Assembly (NCBI RefSeq): GCF_900156375.1
Contig: NZ_FTNK01000002.1
Span: forward strand, 248,001 to 312,000
Length of the DNA: 64,000 bases
From: Paenibacillus macquariensis
GTDB taxonomy: Bacteria; Bacillota; Bacilli; Paenibacillales; Paenibacillaceae
Direction of reading: 5' to 3'
Shown here: in pieces, positions 7,289-16,252 of the stretch
Numbering within the stretch: position 1 is the stretch's first letter
How the letters are laid out: each line of letters opens with the position of its first letter
Notes under the pieces: model-generated
Told to the model about the DNA's origin: nothing
The model's input: only the letters and a program-made list of their open reading frames with translations
The model's database searches: none
Position numbers and translations under genes: made by a program

Positions 7289-10200
7289 TTACTTGTTTTT
7301 CTGTTCCATCATTTTCAGCAAAACGGTTACAGCCTCTGCTCTTGTTGCATGATCATCAGGAGCATATTTATTCATGCCTTTACCCGTAATAATGCCAAGC
7401 TTCTTCATTGCTGCCACTGCGCTTTTCGCCCACTTCGGAATGACCTTATCGTCCACGAAGTCCGTTACGGTAACCTCATCGAAAGGCTGACCCAGAGCGT
7501 TCGCGATCATCATTGCCATCTCCGAACGTGTAATCCCGTCCCCTGGATGGAAAGTCCCGTCCCCATAGCCCTTAATAATACCAGATTGTACCGCCAGAGC
7601 GGTCGCTTTCTTCGCCCATGTTCCAATCTCTGCGGCATCTGTGAAAGTCAGCTCCGCGCCATTACCTTGCGGCTTCAACGCATTCATCAGCATAACTGCG
7701 AATTCTGCGCGAGTCACCGTATTGTTCGGCTTAAATGTACCATTGGCATAACCATTGACGATGCCGCTGTTTACTGCTTGCTCAATATTTGCCTGCGACC
7801 AATGTCCATCGATATCGCTAAATTTAACTTCTGTATCGGTTCCGGGGTTGCTCGTGGCTGAATCTACTACGAATACCGCATACTTCGTGAAGTGATCGAC
7901 CTCTACTTTAATCCGATTTCCATTGATCTTATCACCCGTGACTCCCACCCATACCTTCTTCACTTCATCATAATAGAATACGGCTGGTCTTTGGTCACTA
8001 CCCACTTTAGTAGGATCAAACACGAATGTCAGTGTGACTGGTTTACTGAAATTACCCGGGAAGTTTTTCAGTATCTCGAATACATCATTAGCTAGTATTT
8101 CACCATTTGCTAGAAGGTTGTTTATTTTAAGCAATTTTTCTATACTAATTGTTATATCTTTGTTCGTAGCATTCACTGGAATTTCAACCGTTACTTCGTT
8201 GTTTAGCATAACCTTTCCTGTACTACCTTTTGGAATCGTTATCTTACCATTGGATGATGTTACATTCGTACCAATGATCGGTGTTGAACCATTGGATGAT
8301 GTTACATTAGTATCAATGATCGGTGTTGAACCACCACTGTTCGTAGACGCTGCCTTACGCGTCACGACAACCGTATACACCTTAGCTGGCCCATTCCCAG
8401 CCGTTACGGTTACTGTAATCGTATTTGCTCCCACTTTAAGTGGAAGAGTGGCACTTGCAGCACCACTAGTAACGATCTTACTAGCTTCGTCATTCACAGC
8501 TACTTTCACTATTGCTGTTGGTTCTACTACAGTTGGAGTCACCGTTAAACTAGATATTTCATACACTACATTTTGCGTATAACTCGTCTTTGCACTAGTA
8601 AACGTCTCATTCATTGCACCACTACTTAATGCTAAGTTACTTAGATTAAGATTGGGATGAACGATCTGTTGCACCGTTGCATCTGAATATCCGTCAGCAA
8701 CTACTGAGATCGTATAGGTAGCAGCAGATAAATTGTTCGCAAATAGTGTAATCTTACCTGCTTCTATCGAGTAATTCTCTTCACTCAATGGGGCCCCATT
8801 AGCAACAATTGCTGTAATCTCATCTCTCCATGTTGAATCATCATCGAATGTAATTTCTATATTACTTATAATATCGTTATCAGTTGTATCAGCTGATAGG
8901 ACTGGCGGGCTCAGTAACTGTAACCACACTGCATAGAGGGTTATGTCAGTTCCAATATTGATATTATACAATTCTCCTGGTAGATAATCATCTCCATTAC
9001 CGTCTGCTGCTGTATTCCAGCCAACGAAAGTGTAGCCTGATTTAGTTAAGTTTCCACTATTTCCGTCTACACTTATTCCTTGACCTTTCCTAAGAAGTTT
9101 AGATATTGGAACTGCACCGCCCGTATCTCCATTTGCTGAATAGACGACATACTCAGGACTAGGCAATTTGCTCAAGTAAGGAAAGCCATTATTATGTGCT
9201 GAATTTATCGTCCAAGTACTAGCATCGAAGGTCCAGTTTGTGTAAGTTGCTTCTAGTCGCATGTCTGCTGTCGATACTGGAGTGCCTTTACCAGTATCAG
9301 ATTTACCTGTTGTCTCTTTATTGTAGAAACCACTGCTTACATTAGAACTATAACCAATCAACCCACCTGTATGAGGGCTACCAGTTACTTTGCCTGTTGC
9401 ATAATTATTATTAAACGTTGTGTTTAGATTGTATCCGATCAAACCACCTATTATGTTGGCACCAGTAACATTTCCTAGTGCGAAACTGTTTGAAACAACT
9501 CCACTATCACTATAACCAATTAATCCGCCTACCTGAACTTCACTCCCAGTCACATTGCCTGTAGCATAGTTTTTATCTAATGAAAAATTATTCACAGAGT
9601 TACCGATTAGACCTCCTATATAGGTTTCCCCGAACACATCGCCGATAGCGTAGTTATTATTTATTGAAGTATTAGCAGTACCTGCTCCGATCAGACCACC
9701 TACATACAATTTCCCAGTTACAATACCGACAGCGTAGTTATTATCAACTGTTCCATTAGAAGTATTCCCAATCAGACCGCCTATAGCATTTCCAGTGCCG
9801 CTTACTCTGACATTAGCGTTACTATTTGTAATCTTTCCATAGTTTATACCAACCAATCCTCCGGTACTTGAATTACCATAAACTACACCAGAAACGGAAA
9901 CTTCGTTCACAGTACCATTATTCTGACCGACTAGACTAGCTGAATAATCCTTTCCTGTAACCTCTTCAACAATAAGATTTACGTCACTTATCGATGCTGC
10001 GCTCGCTGTATATCCAAATAATGCCTGAAGATCTACAGTAGGTCTATTAATATACAAGTTACTAATTGTCTTTCCATTCCCATTAAAGGTTCCCTTAAAG
10101 CTGTTAACATCCGAGCTTCCGATCGGAGTCCAACTTTCCTCACTTGTATTGCTACTTAAGTCGTTTAAGTCAATATCTTCAGTCAATTCGAAGTAGATAC

Positions 10201-10423
10201 CAGCACCTAAATGATTACGAACAGCATTTAATTCAACGGCGTTTGATATTTTATAGGGCTCATCTAGAGTTCCCTCGCCCTGAGCAAAGTCTGCCGATGC
10301 TGCCGATGCTGCCGATGCTGCCGATGCTTTATTCTCTCCCAATATACTAAATTGCTGCGTAGTACTAACCAACATCATAATCGCCAACAGTACAATCGAC
10401 ACTTTTCTTCCTGATTTTCGCAT
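7289..10423 (-). CDS. Large SLH-anchored surface protein with GLUG and InlB-type repeats
   Basis: 1044 residues. Order: signal peptide (1-35), a low-complexity ASA repeat, about six GLUG-type repeats (GGLIG--- units, roughly 110-370), a Listeria-Bacteroides/InlB B-type repeat (YTFVGWNTAADG near 475), a cadherin-like beta-sandwich (about 590-690), a short duplicated 14-residue linker, a ZU5-like or beta domain (about 720-850), and three C-terminal SLH domains (about 870-1040) that bind secondary cell-wall polymer. This is the architecture of Paenibacillus cell-surface adhesins or structural proteins. It is transcribed alone from a start with a GGAGA site and ends in a strong terminator. Two internal tandem repeats (8247-8330, 10292-10327) may vary in copy number. 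Confidence 0.9.
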   Translation of the reverse strand: MRKSGRKVSIVLLAIMMLVSTTQQFSILGENKASAASAASAASADFAQGEGTLDEPYKISNAVELNAVRNHLGAGIYFELTEDIDLNDLSSNTSEESWTPIGSSDVNSFKGTFNGNGKTISNLYINRPTVDLQALFGYTASAASISDVNLIVEEVTGKDYSASLVGQNNGTVNEVSVSGVVYGNSSTGGLVGINYGKITNSNANVRVSGTGNAIGGLIGNTSNGTVDNNYAVGIVTGKLYVGGLIGAGTANTSINNNYAIGDVFGETYIGGLIGNSVNNFSLDKNYATGNVTGSEVQVGGLIGYSDSGVVSNSFALGNVTGANIIGGLIGYNLNTTFNNNYATGKVTGSPHTGGLIGYSSNVSSGFYNKETTGKSDTGKGTPVSTADMRLEATYTNWTFDASTWTINSAHNNGFPYLSKLPSPEYVVYSANGDTGGAVPISKLLRKGQGISVDGNSGNLTKSGYTFVGWNTAADGNGDDYLPGELYNINIGTDITLYAVWLQLLSPPVLSADTTDNDIISNIEITFDDDSTWRDEITAIVANGAPLSEENYSIEAGKITLFANNLSAATYTISVVADGYSDATVQQIVHPNLNLSNLALSSGAMNETFTSAKTSYTQNVVYEISSLTVTPTVVEPTAIVKVAVNDEASKIVTSGAASATLPLKVGANTITVTVTAGNGPAKVYTVVVTRKAASTNSGGSTPIIDTNVTSSNGSTPIIGTNVTSSNGKITIPKGSTGKVMLNNEVTVEIPVNATNKDITISIEKLLKINNLLANGEILANDVFEILKNFPGNFSKPVTLTFVFDPTKVGSDQRPAVFYYDEVKKVWVGVTGDKINGNRIKVEVDHFTKYAVFVVDSATSNPGTDTEVKFSDIDGHWSQANIEQAVNSGIVNGYANGTFKPNNTVTRAEFAVMLMNALKPQGNGAELTFTDAAEIGTWAKKATALAVQSGIIKGYGDGTFHPGDGITRSEMAMMIANALGQPFDEVTVTDFVDDKVIPKWAKSAVAAMKKLGIITGKGMNKYAPDDHATRAEAVTVLLKMMEQKNK
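8247..8330. repeat. 42-bp tandem duplication within the SLH protein gene
   Basis: Two adjacent, nearly identical 42-bp units (8247-8288 and 8289-8330) encode the 14-residue linker GSTPIIGTNVTSSN in tandem. The repeat is in frame, so copy changes would alter linker length without breaking the gene. Confidence 0.85.
10292..10327. repeat. Four exact copies of a 9-bp unit near the SLH protein N-terminus
   Basis: TGCCGATGC is repeated four times without interruption. In frame it encodes an Ala-Ser-Ala run just after the signal peptide cleavage region. Slippage by whole units would keep the frame. Confidence 0.9.
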
Positions 10424-10574
10424 TATTATTTCTCCTCTGTCTCATTATTTTCTTCTTTTAGACACTTCACTTAACTGTATAGTATTTCCAATAAAATTAA
10501 TATCCCCAGAATGGGGGATAGTTAGGGTGAATGACTGCGTAATGAACTAGCTATTCTGTTGCGCAATACTTTCA

Positions 10575-10781
10575 TTAATACAGTCCGCTATCGCCGTCGC
10601 CAGTTGGGGGTGCTGGTGCTATCGTTACCGTTACCGTTACGATGTAGTTCTCCGTGGTGGAGTCTTCCGCTATAACCGAGCTAGTGAAATTCTGCGCAGT
10701 TGTTCCGTGCTGCCCCCTTAATTTTTGCTCTCGCTGTCGTAATAAGGTAATGGAAATCCCTTTTTGAAATCTGATACGCAT
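10575..10781 (-). pseudogene. Scrap of a cadherin-like/Ig-like surface domain
   Basis: The frame contains AQNFTSSVIAEDSTTENY followed by IVTVTV, the end of a cadherin-like beta-sandwich like the one in the neighbouring SLH protein. A Pro/Gly-rich linker and a stop follow. The N-terminal part does not fit the family. It is probably the decayed remainder of a second surface-protein gene, or of a former upstream part of the SLH gene. The gap 10424-11117 holds otherwise only a hairpin (10867-10903). Confidence 0.5.
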
Positions 10782-10866
10782 ACTATATCCTCCTTGGAAT
10801 ACTGTTTATATTCTATTAAAAGATAGTATATAGAACCCCAATGACGGCAGAATGACAAACTTATAC

Positions 10867-10903
10867 AAAAAGGAGAGCCTCCATGTGAAGGGCTCTCCTT
10901 TTT
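10867..10903. terminator. Bidirectional terminator-like hairpin
   Basis: A 13-bp perfect stem (AAAAAGGAGAGCC / GGCTCTCCTTTTT) with an 11-nt loop. The A- and T-rich ends give a T-run on both strands. It lies among gene scraps. Confidence 0.75.
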
Positions 10904-11117
10904 CCTAACTATTTGGAAGACTCTTGAACGCCGCTTGGGACCTTTACTCCGACAGTATTCTCCCGATTTCACACTTATACTACTGTATAGTCGAAAACCT
11001 AAGGAATATTGCTACCAGTATGGCATTACAAAATAGACTCTTTTGGAGGAAGGGAAGTTTAAATAAATAAATTGAAAAATAATTTAATTCTCTTAGAATG
11101 GGTGGTGGAGACACGAA

Positions 11118-11489
11118 ATAGGATCTAATCCCCTCATTACAGAAGCCAAAAGCGAAGTCATGAAGCTACTCTGGCGGAAAGAGCCTTTGTCAGCTGACGA
11201 GATCATTATGAAGTTAACTCATCAGATGCATTGGTTCGATCAGACAATCAGAATGTTCCTTAATCGGTTGCATAAGAAAGAGGCAATTCGTTTCGAGAAG
11301 CCCGGCAGAAACTACCTCTATTATCCACTAGTTACTCATGATGAATATCTTAAGACGGGGAACAGATGCTTCCTGGATCGATTCTATTAAGGAGTCGTCG
11401 GAATGTTATGCGCGAAATTTCTCGAAGCGGAGAAGCTTACTGAATCAGATATTACTCAGCTTCAACAGCTATTGAACATTGAACAATAA
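11118..11489 (+). pseudogene. blaI: Broken BlaI/MecI-family repressor gene
   Basis: The frame reads ITEAKSEVMKLLWRKEPLSADEII, then a winged-helix core (TIRMFLNRLHKKEAIRFEKPGRNYLYYPLV), all typical of BlaI/MecI penicillinase repressors. There are two lesions. The expected start position has ATA instead of a start codon (near 11118), and TAA at 11388-11390 interrupts the frame just before the dimerisation region (GVVGMLCAKFLEAEKLTESD), which stays open to 11489. It is followed by a blaR1 scrap, the usual partner. No beta-lactamase gene is nearby. Confidence 0.75.
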
Positions 11490-11511
11490 TGAAGAAAGAC
11501 GACCCTAGTGT

Positions 11512-11645
11512 ATGAAACTAATAGAAGTGTTTTTTTCCTAATATTGACCGCTTCCCTAGCATTATCTGTAATCCTATTGCCGTTACTCTTCATTCGGAGT
11601 GCTCTATTAGAATTGAGCCGATATACTGGTCCCGTAGCTACATGA
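11512..11645 (+). pseudogene. blaR1: N-terminal scrap of a BlaR1/MecR1-type sensor (M56 family)
   Basis: The ATG at 11512 is followed by seven codons and a T7 run. One more T would join the frame to FLILTASLALSVILLPLLFI, a first transmembrane segment typical of BlaR1/MecR1. The peptide stops at 11645. The metalloprotease and penicillin-binding domains are absent. Its place directly after the blaI remnant supports the identification. The remaining 11646-11872 stretch shows no gene. Confidence 0.5.
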
Positions 11646-11872
11646 CTTGTTGACTCCATGTTGATTTCATTCACACACTTAGAGTGTTGGCTTCGATGTA
11701 AAAGGGCTGAATGGTCGTAAGGACCAGAGTCCTTAGATTAGGAAGGGTCAGACACATAGTGTCAATTACGAGTTTACGAGCATGCGCTAGTCTCGTCATT
11801 TTCTTAGAGCCCTTACAGCATACGATTGTTGACTTCTTGTTGACCTCATTCGGTTTAGAATATAGCGCAAAG

Positions 11873-11899
11873 AGTACATCGCTTTATAAGCGATGTACT
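11873..11899 (-). terminator. Hairpin downstream of the sulfurtransferase gene
   Basis: An 11-bp perfect stem (AGTACATCGCT / AGCGATGTACT) with loop TTATA, 24 bases after the stop of the minus-strand gene. It lacks a clear T-run, so termination may be weak. Confidence 0.5.
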
Positions 11900-11922
11900 T
11901 CGAGTCACATACTACATGTCAA

Positions 11923-12768
11923 TTACTCCTTCTCTTCGTCACTAGTCACAACGGAATTAGAAACGTCAGAAATCCAGTCACTCCAACTTCCTGCATACAA
12001 CTTCACCTGGGTATAACCAGAATCGACGAGTCCGAGGATGTTGGGGCAGGCAGTAACGCCTGAGCCACAGTAGACGATGATATCTTGATCTTTCGGGATA
12101 TCATTGAAATTTTCTTGAATTTCTTCTGTTGACTTCCAAGCCCCGTTATCTGTCTTAAGTTCTTTCCAGAATTTATTGATAGCTCCGGGTATGTGACCTG
12201 CAAAAGCATCAATAGGTTCTTCAAGACCTAAATATCTGTTGGGTTCTCTGGAATCGATAATGAGAGAGGAACGGTCGTTACTAGACTTTCTTACATCTTC
12301 CATCGTTACAACCATGTCATGTTGAATGTGTGGCGTGAAGGACTGAGGTATTCGAATCGGTTGTTTATCTGTCAGAGGATAACCTGATTGTTTCCAATTC
12401 GAGAATCCTTCATTCATGATATATGTAGAGGAATGACCTATATATTGAAGAAGCCACCAGAGACGAGATGCCATAGCACCACCTTGATCATCGTAGGCGA
12501 TAACCCTTGTGTCATTGTTAATCCCAACGCGTTCAAGCGTTCTTCTGAAGTTCTCCATATCAGGAAGGGGATGTCTACCCCCATGCTCAGATGCTCTACT
12601 TGAAAGATCCTTCTCAAGATCGAAATATACTGCGCCAGGAATATGCTCTTCCTCATATGCAATACGTCCAGCTTCGGGTTGTCCCATGATAAATCGGCAA
12701 TCGACAATGACGAGATCTGTTTCATACATCCTAGCAAGTAACCACTGTTTGGAAATAATAGAGGTCAT
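11923..12768 (-). CDS. Two-domain sulfurtransferase (thiosulfate/3-mercaptopyruvate type)
   Basis: 281 residues with tandem rhodanese domains. The N-terminal inactive domain has the CDxR-like motif VDCRF near residue 22 and HIPGAVYFD near 42. The C-terminal domain has DSREPNRYLG near 172, GHIPGA, and the active-site loop CGSGVTAC with the sulfur-carrying Cys at 234. It transfers sulfane sulfur to cyanide or other thiophiles. The loop composition lies between the classic thiosulfate and mercaptopyruvate types, so the donor is unresolved. A longer frame begins at 12816, but AAGGCGGTG precedes the ATG at 12766-12768, which is the better start. Confidence 0.88.
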   Translation of the reverse strand: MTSIISKQWLLARMYETDLVIVDCRFIMGQPEAGRIAYEEEHIPGAVYFDLEKDLSSRASEHGGRHPLPDMENFRRTLERVGINNDTRVIAYDDQGGAMASRLWWLLQYIGHSSTYIMNEGFSNWKQSGYPLTDKQPIRIPQSFTPHIQHDMVVTMEDVRKSSNDRSSLIIDSREPNRYLGLEEPIDAFAGHIPGAINKFWKELKTDNGAWKSTEEIQENFNDIPKDQDIIVYCGSGVTACPNILGLVDSGYTQVKLYAGSWSDWISDVSNSVVTSDEEKE

Positions 12769-12866
12769 GATTTGACACCGCCTTTTAACGTTATTATGAT
12801 TAATACTAGTAAACATTGGGTCTAATTAATGTATTAAGTGTAATACAAAGAGGACTACAAATACTA

Positions 12867-12981
12867 GTTAGCGCTCTCGAAGTTTTGCTGAAGCATTAAC
12901 TGTAGTAACGCTACAAAACTTAGTAACGCTTCCGAAGTAGTTTTGACGAAGTAATACTGGGAGTATCGCTACAAAACTTTT
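12867..12981 (+). repeat. Two imperfect tandem hairpin-forming repeats in the leader of the aldo/keto reductase gene
   Basis: Unit 1 (about 12867-12922) and unit 2 (about 12923-12981) share CGCT-(T/C)CGAAG, TTTTG-(C/A)-GAAG, and (GTAACGC or TATCGC)TACAAAACTT. In each unit an AGTTTTG-type arm faces a CAAAACTT arm, so each can fold. The second unit runs into the AGGAGG site of the next gene, which places the structure where it could affect translation. Confidence 0.6.
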
Positions 12982-12996
12982 AGGAGGTTCACTCAT

Positions 12997-13839
12997 ATGT
13001 TAAATAACTTACAAGCTACAACGACACTTCACAACGGAGTGAAGATGCCATGGTTCGGATTAGGAGTATACAAAGCACAAGACGGCGATGAAGTGATTCA
13101 AGCTGTGAAGATAGCAATTAAGAATGGTTATCGTAGTATTGATACAGCCGCTTTATACAACAATGAAGAAGGCGTAGGTCAAGCGGTAAGTGAAGCTATG
13201 GAAGAAACAGGACTATCACGCGAAGATCTATTTATTACCTCAAAAGTATGGAATGCAGATCAAGGATATGAATCTACATTGGCTGCATTTGAGCTTACGA
13301 TGACGAAATTAGGATTAGAGAAATTAGATCTATATCTTGTGCATTGGCCAGTGAATGGGAAATACAAAGACACTTGGAGAGCACTAGAGCAACTATATAA
13401 AGATGGACGTGTTCACGCCATTGGTGTAAGTAACTTCCATGTACATCACCTACAGGATCTTATGAAAGATGCGGAGATCAAGCCGATGGTTAACCAAGTG
13501 GAGTATCATCCTCGTCTAGCTCAGCTTGAATTAAGTACGTTCTGTAAGGAACAGGACATTCAATTAGAAGCTTGGGCGCCACTTATGCAAGGTAAACTAT
13601 TGGATAACGCGACATTACAAGAGATTGCTAGCAAACATGGTAAATCGATAGCTCAAGTTATCTTGCGTTGGGATCTACAGAATGGTGTTGTTACGATACC
13701 TAAATCTACTACGGAACACCGTATCATAGAGAATGCAGATGTATTTAACTTTGAATTGTCGGCAGAGGATATGGAGCAGATCAATGGCTTGAATGAGAAT
13801 TTGCGTAATGGACCAGATCCTGATAATTTCAATTTCTAA
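12997..13839 (+). CDS. yvgN: Aldo/keto reductase, YvgN/glyoxal reductase type
   Basis: 280 residues that align along the whole length with the recalled sequence of B. subtilis YvgN, including HNGVKMPWFGLGVYK at the N-terminus and the C-terminal IPKSTTEHRIIENADVF NADPH-binding segment. The catalytic tetrad is complete: D49, Y54, K83 and H116. The family reduces methylglyoxal and other reactive aldehydes with NADPH in the cytosol. A strong AGGAGG site lies 8 bases upstream, preceded by the tandem hairpin repeats. The gene stands alone and ends in an intrinsic terminator. Confidence 0.93.
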   Translation: MLNNLQATTTLHNGVKMPWFGLGVYKAQDGDEVIQAVKIAIKNGYRSIDTAALYNNEEGVGQAVSEAMEETGLSREDLFITSKVWNADQGYESTLAAFELTMTKLGLEKLDLYLVHWPVNGKYKDTWRALEQLYKDGRVHAIGVSNFHVHHLQDLMKDAEIKPMVNQVEYHPRLAQLELSTFCKEQDIQLEAWAPLMQGKLLDNATLQEIASKHGKSIAQVILRWDLQNGVVTIPKSTTEHRIIENADVFNFELSAEDMEQINGLNENLRNGPDPDNFNF

Positions 13840-13872
13840 ATGTATTGTATGATCTTATTAAAAGATAAAGTG

Positions 13873-13902
13873 GATCGTCCTCTAATGAGGGCGGTCTTTT
13901 TC
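13873..13902 (+). terminator. Terminator of the aldo/keto reductase gene
   Basis: Stem GATCGTCCTC / GAGGGCGGTC with G-U pairs and loop TAAT, followed by TTTTTCTATT. Confidence 0.85.
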
Positions 13903-14019
13903 TATTATTTTCATATTTTAACTGTAAATATAATCCTATATATTGTATTCTTGTAGTGGCTACAAATGATTGGAATATGGTATATAGCAACCTATAACAT
14001 GATTTACAGGAGGATTACG

Positions 14020-14856
14020 ATGACTAGTAGCAACACACAACAATTAAAAGAAAAATTGATTCAAATCGAGAATGATGAATATAAAGTACCAGCGACCATG
14101 AATGCATACGAGATTGGCTTAGAAATGATGAAGTATATCGGTGACATTGATTCTGAATTACGAGATAATCTTATCTATTCAACGTTTGCAGAGTGGATCG
14201 ATCGTGGAGAATTTACGGACGAACAAGTAAGAGAACTGTTACATATTTGCTTAGATGATCAACATTTATTCTATGGGATAGGGGAGAAAGAAACTGATTC
14301 TGTCTTCACCCGTACGTTCTCCGTACTTATCGTTCCATTGGTTATGGGGAAAGACAGAGATCAACCCTTTTTATCCAAAGATGATGTGATGTTGATTAAG
14401 AGCAAACTAATACAATATATTGATCTTGAGCAAGACTTCAGAGGATATGTGAAAGAAAAGGGTTGGGCACATGCCATAGCTCACGTATCCGATGGATTGG
14501 ATGCCATTGCGCGATCTCCTTTTCTAGAAAGAGAAGACTTGGTTGATATATTAAATGCCATTCAACCGAAGTTTCTTGTGAATAACTATGTATATATTAA
14601 TAAAGAAGATGAACGAAACGTGAGTGCGATCATAAGTGTGTTTAACCGAGAGCTACTTATCGATCATGAAATTCATAGTTGGATTCAAAGCTTGGGTGAA
14701 AAGAAGAAGGTCGGAGATCATCCGGAAGATGATATTCAGTATATGAATATGAAGTGTTTGTTACGAAGTTTGTATTTTCGTATATTAGATCAACCTCAAT
14801 TAGCTAGGTTCATGGGTACCATTGTGGAGGCACTTCAGAAGATAGATAAGAAATAA
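14020..14856 (+). CDS. DUF2785-family protein
   Basis: 278 mostly helical residues. It has the pattern of the DUF2785 family found in Bacillus and Paenibacillus: RDNLIYSTFAEWI near residue 48, FTRTFSVLIVPLVM near 92, and GWAHAIAHVSDGLDAIARSP near 148. The family has no assigned reaction, and its helical repeats suggest a scaffold or binding role. The AGGAGG site is placed for the ATG at 14020, so the longer frame from 13966 is not used. It is 15 bases upstream of a DinB-family gene, probably in one operon. Confidence 0.82.
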   Translation: MTSSNTQQLKEKLIQIENDEYKVPATMNAYEIGLEMMKYIGDIDSELRDNLIYSTFAEWIDRGEFTDEQVRELLHICLDDQHLFYGIGEKETDSVFTRTFSVLIVPLVMGKDRDQPFLSKDDVMLIKSKLIQYIDLEQDFRGYVKEKGWAHAIAHVSDGLDAIARSPFLEREDLVDILNAIQPKFLVNNYVYINKEDERNVSAIISVFNRELLIDHEIHSWIQSLGEKKKVGDHPEDDIQYMNMKCLLRSLYFRILDQPQLARFMGTIVEALQKIDKK

Positions 14857-14871
14857 AGGGGAATACAAACC

Positions 14872-15345
14872 ATGAATGAAGAGATGATTTTAACGCCTAT
14901 ATTTAATCAACTTAACATTGCAATTCAGTCTCTCATTCACATGAGTGAACAATTTACGGAGGAAGAATTATCGATAACCCCGATTATGAATAAGAGATCT
15001 GTGTTAGATGTGTTTAGTCATATTGCAGTCATATGTAGAGCAGATCATTTGATATCTTGTGAAGCTACAATGGATGAGATGAGTGAATTTTATAAACATA
15101 ATGAACCTATCACATTGTCAGACATCCGCAGACACCTAGGAGAGAATTTTCAGTATTTATATGAGGTGTATGCTGAATATACACACAAAGAATTATTTGA
15201 GATCAAGACATCCTATTGGGGAGTATCTTATAGTAGATATGAATGGTTATTGGAGATTGTAGCACATGTGTTTCATCATCGAGGTCAATTACATAGCATG
15301 TTAACACATAATGTAAGAGATCCTAAGGTACCGTTATTCGAATAG
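14872..15345 (+). CDS. DinB-like four-helix-bundle protein
   Basis: 157 residues with the DinB/YfiT signature: a conserved His in the second helix (FSHIA, near residue 51) and the C-terminal pair in HVFHHRGQLHSML (near 137-145), which together form the three-His metal site of this superfamily. Members include thiol-S-transferases (bacillithiol-dependent in Bacilli) and proteins of unknown function. It follows the DUF2785 gene after an AAAGGGG site and ends in a hairpin. Confidence 0.82.
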   Translation: MNEEMILTPIFNQLNIAIQSLIHMSEQFTEEELSITPIMNKRSVLDVFSHIAVICRADHLISCEATMDEMSEFYKHNEPITLSDIRRHLGENFQYLYEVYAEYTHKELFEIKTSYWGVSYSRYEWLLEIVAHVFHHRGQLHSMLTHNVRDPKVPLFE

Positions 15346-15441
15346 TGTTCTGAATAAAGATTATAGGTAGAGAAAGTATCAATCAACCCATTCTGAATTT
15401 ACTTAGCCGTGCGAAATAGAACTTGGTCGTACTGTGATACG

Positions 15442-15495
15442 TGACTCGTAAGACGGACACTTTGGAAAAAGTGATCTTCTTACGAGTCATTTTCA
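15442..15495 (+). terminator. Terminator after the DinB-like gene
   Basis: Arms 15442-15453 and 15478-15489 (TGACTCGTAAGA and its exact complement) with an inner CACTTT/AAAGTG stem, followed by TTTTCATT. The remaining 15346-15649 gap holds the lmrA promoter and no gene. Confidence 0.8.
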
Positions 15496-15582
15496 TTATC
15501 TAGGATTCTTGTTTCTTATGTAATGACAATACGATAGGTAATTATTACATCATTCATATCTTGAATTTTAAACAAAAAAGGA

Positions 15583-15632
15583 TTGACTCTAGTAAACTAT
15601 CTATGATTATATTATATAGACCAATCGTTATA
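15583..15632 (+). promoter_or_regulatory. Promoter and probable LmrA operator
   Basis: A TTGACT -35 box (15583-15588) is followed after 17-18 bases by ATTATA/TTATAT. Directly downstream lies ATAGACCAATCGTTATA (about 15616-15632), which resembles the recalled LmrA/YxaF box of B. subtilis (ATAGACC-GTC-TATA type). Placement over the transcription start suits autorepression by the TetR regulator. Confidence 0.55.
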
Positions 15633-15649
15633 AAGAGAGGAGAAGAACC

Positions 15650-16219
15650 GTGACCAAGAAGTCAAATTCACGCGAGATGATTGTGGATGCCGCTTCAAGG
15701 CTTTTTTTCACACAGGGTTATCACGCTACGGGATTGAATCAGATTATCAAGGAAAGCGATTGTCCCAAAGGATCACTTTATTATTATTTCCCTGAAGGGA
15801 AAGAGGAGCTTGCTTCGGAATGTATTGAACATACGCGAGTCGTGGTCTTAGAGAAGTTAGATCACTGCTTTGCAGATGCTAGTAATGCAGTCGAAGCGAT
15901 ACAAGCATTCATTCAGAGTGTGGGTGAAGAGGCTGTTGAGTCCCAGTTCGAAGGATTTATGCCGTTTAGCTTTTGGGCAGCTGTAGAAACATCATGTATA
16001 AGCATGAAACTGAGAACAGACTCGCAAGCTGTATTTAAAGATTGGCAAGATCTTATAGCCTTAAATCTTCAGAAGGAGGGAATGTTAGAAGTGAAATCCG
16101 TCGAGGTGGCTTCTATGGTATTATCCCTTCTTGAAGGTGCACTTATACTTACCCTCACCAATCGAAATGAGCAACCGCTCATGAGCGCATCGAAGTATGT
16201 AGCATATTTAATAAATTAA
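15650..16219 (+). CDS. lmrA: TetR-family repressor, LmrA type
   Basis: 189 residues. The N-terminal helix-turn-helix contains GYHATGLNQIIKESDCPKGSLYYYFPEGKEELA, which matches the LmrA/YxaF subfamily. The C-terminal ligand domain is typical in length. It starts at GTG after an AGAGGAGAAG site. It lies directly upstream of lmrB, as in B. subtilis, where LmrA represses its own operon and mutation gives lincomycin and puromycin resistance. Flavonoids or drug-like compounds are the likely inducers by analogy. Confidence 0.88.
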   Translation: MTKKSNSREMIVDAASRLFFTQGYHATGLNQIIKESDCPKGSLYYYFPEGKEELASECIEHTRVVVLEKLDHCFADASNAVEAIQAFIQSVGEEAVESQFEGFMPFSFWAAVETSCISMKLRTDSQAVFKDWQDLIALNLQKEGMLEVKSVEVASMVLSLLEGALILTLTNRNEQPLMSASKYVAYLIN

Positions 16220-16252
16220 ATAGAGATAGAGATTATTAGGAGGATGGACTGT

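Noticed and set aside
8034..8582. 182-codon frame antisense to the SLH gene
   Set aside because: Low-complexity shadow of the Thr/Val-rich SLH protein in another frame.
12867..12981. CRISPR array
   Set aside because: Only two imperfect copies in direct tandem with no spacers and no cas genes.
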